Both the position numbers and the translations under genes were made by a program. 10,164 bases of DNA, from contig CAMGJH010000013.1 in the NCBI GenBank assembly GCA_946056345.1, positions 1 through 10,164 on the forward strand, given 5' to 3'. The DNA is from an uncultured Lentisphaeraceae bacterium (GTDB lineage Bacteria; Verrucomicrobiota; Kiritimatiellia; RFP12; DVOR01). The notes beneath the pieces are model-generated. The model made no database searches and was not told the origin of the DNA. It saw only the letters and a list, made by a program, of their open reading frames with translations. Shown here in pieces: positions 6,642 through 10,164 of the stretch. Numbering within the stretch: the first letter of the stretch is position 1; each line of letters opens with the position of its first letter.

Positions 6642-6669
6642 TTTCTTGTGCCGGCCGGCAATGCGCGGC

Positions 6670-8601
6670 TTACTTGGCCATGTGCTGGGCGCGGGCGTAG
6701 TTGAAGAGGCCGCCGGCGGCAATGACCGGGGCAACGGCATCGGAGGCGGCCAGGGGGAAGACGGCGCCATCTGAGAGGCGGGTCAAGGTGCCCTGGGCGA
6801 GGTCGAGCGTCGCTTCGTCGCCGGTCTTGAAGGCCTCCTGGAGGGAGGTGGGCGTTTCAAGGGGATAGACCTCACCGGTGGCGACGGCGTTGCGGAAGTA
6901 GATGCGCGCGTAGCTCTCGGCAACGACGGCCTTGCAGCCGGCCGCGCCGATGGCGATGGGGGCGTGCTCGCGCGAAGAGCCGCAGCCGAAGTTCTTGCCG
7001 GCCACGATGATCGCGTAGGGGGTGGTGCCGTCGGGGTTGGCCACGAAGGGTGGATAGCTGTCGGGCAGACCCGCGAGGGCGTGCGAACCGAGCTTGCGAT
7101 ACTCCTCGGGAATGGTCGGCACGAGGTTGAGGTACATCGTGGGGATGATGAGGTCGGTATCGATATTGTCGCCCAGAACGTAAACCTTGCCGGTCACCTT
7201 GAAGTCGATGGCCGATGCGCCCGGGGCTGCCGCGGTAGGCGCGGAGGCCGGGGCCGAAGTCGCCGGGACGGGAATGACGCGCGCGGGCTCGGCGCGGTCG
7301 ATGCTCAGGATGGCCCAGGGGCTCTCGATGTGGCCGGCGATGGCGGTGGCGGCGGCGGTGGCCGGGGAGGCGAGGTAGATGAGCGAAGTCTTCGAGCCCA
7401 TGCGGCCGATGAAGTTGCGGTTGGTGGTGGAGACGACGACCTCGTTGCCCTTGGTGCGAGCGTAGGTGTCGACCGGGCCGCCGAGGCAGGCGCCGCAGCT
7501 CGGACGCTGGATAGGTTCGCAGCCGGCGTTGACGAAGATTTGCTCAAGGGTCTGCCCATCGAGCGTGAGGGTGGTGAGCGCGCGCATCACTTCGCAGGTG
7601 GCCGGCACCAGGCAGGTGCGGATGGCGACCTTGCGGCCCTTGAGGACCTTCGCGGCCCAGAGGAAGTCTTCGATCTTGCCGCCGGTGCACGAGCCGATGT
7701 AGACCTGGTCGACCTTCACCTCGCGGCAGGCACTGGCCGGGGCGTAGTTGCCCGGCAGGTGGGGCTTGGCCACGCAGGGCACAAAGGTGGAGACGTCGTA
7801 GGTGTAGGTGGCCTGGACCGGCGCATCGGGGTCGCCGGAGAGCATTTCGATCTCCTGCTCGCCGGAGTGCTCGCGGACGTAGGCGGCGGTCTTCTCGTCG
7901 GGCGCGATGATGCCGCTCTTGCCGCCGGCCTCGATGGCCATATTGCAGAGGGTCATGCGCTCTTCCACGCTCATCGCCTCAATCGCTTCGCCGCAGAACT
8001 CCATCGCGCAGTAGGTGGCACCATCCACGCCAATATCGCCGATAATGCGCAGGATGACATCCTTGGCCGTCACGAAGGGCGGCAGCTTGCCGTTGAGGAC
8101 AAAGCGGATGGTCGGCGGCACGCGAATGAGGAGCTTGCCGGTGCCCATCACGAAGCCGGCATCGGTGTTGCCAATACCGGTGGCGAAGGCGCCCAGCGCG
8201 CCGTGGGTGCAGGTGTGAGAGTCGGTACCGAAGATGACTTGCCCGGGGCGGACGTGGCCCTTCTCGGGCAAACCCACGTGGCAGACGCCGACATAGGAGG
8301 GCGTGCCCGGGTCGTAGAAGTGCGGCAGGCCCTGCTCCTTGACGAAGGCGCGGTCAATGTCGATATTGCGGTGGGCCTTCTCGTCCTTGGTGTGGATGTA
8401 GTGGTCGGGCATAATGACCACGCCCTCCTTCGAGAAGACCTTGGCCTCCGGCCCGAACTCGCGGTGGAAGACGCCGATGGTGCCCGGACCGCACACGTCG
8501 TGCGTCAGCAGGATGTCAGCCTTCGCCCAGACGTATTCGCCGGGCACAACTTTATCCTTGCCCGCAGCCCGGGCAAGGATCTTTTCAGTCAATGTCATCA
8601 T
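6670..8601 (-). CDS. leuCD: Isopropylmalate isomerase, LeuC and LeuD fused in one chain
   Basis: Predicted 643-residue [4Fe-4S] hydro-lyase converting 2-isopropylmalate to 3-isopropylmalate in leucine synthesis. Residues 1-430 are a complete large subunit: GTDSHTCTHGALGAFATG, IGSCTGGKIEDF (cluster Cys305), and PSCGACLGG (cluster Cys369 and Cys372). From memory this half is strikingly like the plant plastid LeuC (MTLTEKILARA, THDVCGPG, STTNRNF). Residues 428-465 are an Ala/Pro-rich linker. Residues 466-643 are a small-subunit swivel domain with GDNIDTDLIIP and the substrate loop CGSSREHAP (541-549). Usually the subunits are separate proteins. The frame is open further upstream, but that part overlaps the TPR gene. 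The chosen ATG (8601; a second ATG follows directly) has GAGG 8 nt before it, overlapping the TPR stop, so translation is probably coupled. Aconitase or homoaconitase activity is the main alternative, less likely from the motifs. Confidence 0.92.
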   Translation of the reverse strand: MMTLTEKILARAAGKDKVVPGEYVWAKADILLTHDVCGPGTIGVFHREFGPEAKVFSKEGVVIMPDHYIHTKDEKAHRNIDIDRAFVKEQGLPHFYDPGTPSYVGVCHVGLPEKGHVRPGQVIFGTDSHTCTHGALGAFATGIGNTDAGFVMGTGKLLIRVPPTIRFVLNGKLPPFVTAKDVILRIIGDIGVDGATYCAMEFCGEAIEAMSVEERMTLCNMAIEAGGKSGIIAPDEKTAAYVREHSGEQEIEMLSGDPDAPVQATYTYDVSTFVPCVAKPHLPGNYAPASACREVKVDQVYIGSCTGGKIEDFLWAAKVLKGRKVAIRTCLVPATCEVMRALTTLTLDGQTLEQIFVNAGCEPIQRPSCGACLGGPVDTYARTKGNEVVVSTTNRNFIGRMGSKTSLIYLASPATAAATAIAGHIESPWAILSIDRAEPARVIPVPATSAPASAPTAAAPGASAIDFKVTGKVYVLGDNIDTDLIIPTMYLNLVPTIPEEYRKLGSHALAGLPDSYPPFVANPDGTTPYAIIVAGKNFGCGSSREHAPIAIGAAGCKAVVAESYARIYFRNAVATGEVYPLETPTSLQEAFKTGDEATLDLAQGTLTRLSDGAVFPLAASDAVAPVIAAGGLFNYARAQHMAK

Positions 8602-8611
8602 TCGTGTCGCC

Positions 8612-10006
8612 TCACTTCGCGGTATGGACGCGCTGCATCCGCTCGCCGATGTCCTCAAAGCCAATATCCGCGGCGTAGACATCCTTGTAGTAGTTGAAGG
8701 CCTTTTCGTTGTCGCCGGCCTCCTCGGCAATCTGGCCGAGGGTGTAGATGACGTGCTTCTTGAGGTCATCCATCACCTGCAGCTGGCTGTTGGCAGCCTC
8801 AAGCTGCATCACGGCCATATCCGGCTGGCCCTTGGACTTGAAGCAACACGCCAGATAGTAGAGCGCCTCCAGACGGTGCTTCGGGCTCTTCTGGGCCAAC
8901 TGGAACTGCGAGATTGCCTCGTCGTAGTATTCGTACTGGTAGTACATCACGCCCAACTCGTAGCGCAGGCCCAGATCGTTCGGGTAGGCCTCCACGCGGC
9001 GCGAGAGGTCGTCGAAGCGGAACTGTTCCTTCTCCTCCTCCAACGAAAAGGCCTCATCCTCCTTGCCCTGGGCCTTGAGCGCATCGATCTGCGCCTCGTA
9101 GGCGCGGACCTTCGTGTCGGCCCAGTTGCGGTCCAGCTCCGGATCGGCGGGGTTGACCTTGCGCGCGCCATCAAAGACCTCGAGGGCCTCGTCGAAGCGC
9201 TTGTTCTGCAAGAAGATACGCGCGAGCGCGCGGTAGTAGTTGATGTTCTTGGGCTCGCGGGCAATCTTCTCGCGCGCCTCGGCAATCGCAGCCTCGGCAT
9301 CGTCGCCCGTGACCACGGCCTTGGCATTGCGGTCGAGCTTCGCGGCCAACTCCTTGTCGCGAATCAGGGCTTGGAAGCCACCGCGCTTACCGGCATTCGC
9401 CTCCCAGCCGCCGGCGGTCATCGTGTCCTTGGCCATCGCGTCCTTCAAGAGCTTCTGGACATTGAGGTCGGCCGGATTGGCCTGCGAGACGCGCTGGAAG
9501 CAATCGCGCGCCCGGGCGTATGCGCCGTTCTGCATATAGGTCTTGCCCATCCGCAGCATCAAATCCATATCATTCGGGCACGCGGCCGCCAACGTCTCCA
9601 TCGCCGAAAGCAACGCCTCCGGGTGATTCGTCCGCTGCGCCACGTCGAAGTAAAACTCATTGAGCTTAGGCGAGATCGGGTTGATGTCCATCAACTCCTC
9701 GGCCATCGCCATCGCCTCCTCAAGCTTGTTCTGCTTGATCAGGCCATCGACCTTGCCCATCTTCATCTGCGCGCCCAGCTCGGCCATCTTCAGCCCCAGC
9801 CCGCCCTTCTTCTCGCTCTTGAAGAGGCGAATGCGCACCTCGTGGAACTGCCGCCGCGCGTTCTCATCGTGCGGGGCCAACGCCAACGCCTGCTTACACA
9901 ACGGCAACGCAATATCCAAACTGCCGCGCTCGGCCGCCTTCGTCGCCTTATCCAAAAACTGCTGCGCCTTAATCTTCCGCTGCAGCTCCGCCATACTCTC
10001 TGCCAT
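8612..10006 (-). CDS. Cytoplasmic TPR-repeat protein, first gene of the leuCD operon
   Basis: A 464-residue protein with no signal peptide or membrane segment, built largely of helical TPR units. Clear repeats lie near 18-50, 145-178 (GKTYMQNGAYARARDCFQRV...NP), 254-287 (ALARIFLQNKRFDEALEVF...NP), 345-378 (LGVMYYQYEYYDEAISQF), 380-410 and 417-450. A charged, possibly coiled-coil stretch (300-335) interrupts them, and 186-230 is less regular. TPR proteins are scaffolds for protein-protein contacts, and no enzyme motif is seen. The ATG at 10006 is preceded by AAGGAG at a spacing of 8 nt. The stop TGA overlaps the leuCD ribosome binding site and the gap is 10 bp, so the two form one transcript. 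A link to isomerase assembly is conceivable but unproven. Its specific function is unknown. Confidence 0.88.
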   Translation of the reverse strand: MAESMAELQRKIKAQQFLDKATKAAERGSLDIALPLCKQALALAPHDENARRQFHEVRIRLFKSEKKGGLGLKMAELGAQMKMGKVDGLIKQNKLEEAMAMAEELMDINPISPKLNEFYFDVAQRTNHPEALLSAMETLAAACPNDMDLMLRMGKTYMQNGAYARARDCFQRVSQANPADLNVQKLLKDAMAKDTMTAGGWEANAGKRGGFQALIRDKELAAKLDRNAKAVVTGDDAEAAIAEAREKIAREPKNINYYRALARIFLQNKRFDEALEVFDGARKVNPADPELDRNWADTKVRAYEAQIDALKAQGKEDEAFSLEEEKEQFRFDDLSRRVEAYPNDLGLRYELGVMYYQYEYYDEAISQFQLAQKSPKHRLEALYYLACCFKSKGQPDMAVMQLEAANSQLQVMDDLKKHVIYTLGQIAEEAGDNEKAFNYYKDVYAADIGFEDIGERMQRVHTAK

Positions 10007-10036
10007 AACTGAGGCTCCTTTGTCTTAAACACCCTT

Positions 10037-10065
10037 AGTATACGCCATCTCTCCGCCGCGCGCAA
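10037..10065 (-). promoter_or_regulatory. Putative promoter of the TPR-leuCD operon
   Basis: On the minus strand TTGCGC (10060-10065) and TATACT (10037-10042) stand 17 bp apart, with a leader of about 25 nt to the ATG. The -35 forms one arm of an inverted repeat, GCGCAA/TTGCGC (10060-10065 and 10071-10076, 5-nt spacer), which could be an operator. No leucine-codon leader peptide or attenuator is visible in this short leader. Confidence 0.5.
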
Positions 10066-10103
10066 GCCTTTTGCGCACACCTCCCTCGCCATCCCCACCC
10101 ACC

Positions 10104-10129
10104 CCAGGTCGAGGGGCAACTCGGGGCGG
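10104..10129. repeat. Degenerate remnant of the GC-rich repeat family, copy 3
   Basis: AGGTCGAGGGGCAACTCGGGG followed by CGG resembles the joined GGGTCGAGGGT and AACCCGGGGCGG modules of the clusters at 2120 and 6291, with CCCGGG decayed to CTCGGG. It lies upstream of the TPR promoter in the same orientation. The match is short and partial. Confidence 0.45.
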
Positions 10130-10143
10130 CTCGCGACGCTCGC

Positions 10144-10164
10144 AGCGGTTAACCGTTAGCGGTT
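10144..10164. repeat. Short palindrome and direct repeat at the right edge
   Basis: AGCGGTT occurs at 10144-10150 and 10158-10164, and the 10-bp palindrome CGGTTAACCG lies at 10146-10155. The element may continue beyond the window, so its nature cannot be judged. Confidence 0.35.

Noticed and set aside
6505-6774. An 89-codon plus-strand frame with a usable Shine-Dalgarno
   Set aside because: It reads through the leuCD terminator hairpin into the antisense of the LeuD C-terminus and looks non-coding. The upstream part is kept only as a possible short transcript.
6964-8697. A 577-codon plus-strand open frame opposite leuCD
   Set aside because: Gly/Ala/Val/Asp-rich translation without any recognisable domain, and the opposite strand is an unmistakable isopropylmalate isomerase.
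8602-8769. A 56-codon upstream extension of leuCD
   Set aside because: It lies wholly inside the end of the TPR gene, reads as Ser/Thr/Arg-rich low-complexity sequence, and the ATG at 8601 has a ribosome binding site and begins at the conserved LeuC N-terminus.
8414-10012. A 532-codon plus-strand open frame opposite the TPR gene
   Set aside because: Leu/Arg/His-rich mirror of the TPR coding strand. The minus-strand frame has a ribosome binding site, a promoter and regular TPR units.

Overview
The window is high-GC bacterial DNA with four substantial genes, all read from the minus strand, separated by two long intergenic stretches. From right to left they are: a cytoplasmic tetratricopeptide-repeat (TPR) protein; a single-chain isopropylmalate isomerase (LeuC and LeuD joined); a large secreted C10-family cysteine protease; and a GTP-dependent phosphoenolpyruvate carboxykinase (PEPCK) that runs off the left edge. 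The mix suggests a Gram-negative anaerobe or gut/sediment bacterium, possibly of the PVC group (Kiritimatiellota, Lentisphaerota or Verrucomicrobiota). This placement is inference only. No rRNA, tRNA, CRISPR array, transposase or phage gene is visible.

Region by region. 1-1788 is pckG without its last residues. 1789-2371 holds the pckG promoter, a perfect tandem 11-bp repeat, a possible 29-codon arginine-rich plus-strand gene, a CG-alternating tract, a cluster of 22-bp GC-rich repeats and a perfect inverted repeat. 2372-6097 encodes a 1241-residue exported protein: signal peptide, SpeB-like propeptide, an intact streptopain (C10) domain, beta-rich middle domains, and a second domain resembling the IgG-cleaving protease IdeS (C66) in which the catalytic Cys and His are both replaced. 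6098-6669 holds the protease promoter, a hairpin, a second cluster of the same repeat family and the leuCD terminator. 6670-10006 is a two-gene operon (TPR gene, then leuCD, 10 bp apart). 10007-10164 is its promoter region with a degenerate copy of the repeat.

The metabolic genes are housekeeping: PEPCK links the C4 and C3 acid pools, and isopropylmalate isomerase is the second step of leucine synthesis. The unusual content is the protease with its apparently dead second protease domain, the modular repeat family found in every long intergenic stretch, and the possible small basic peptide divergent from pckG.
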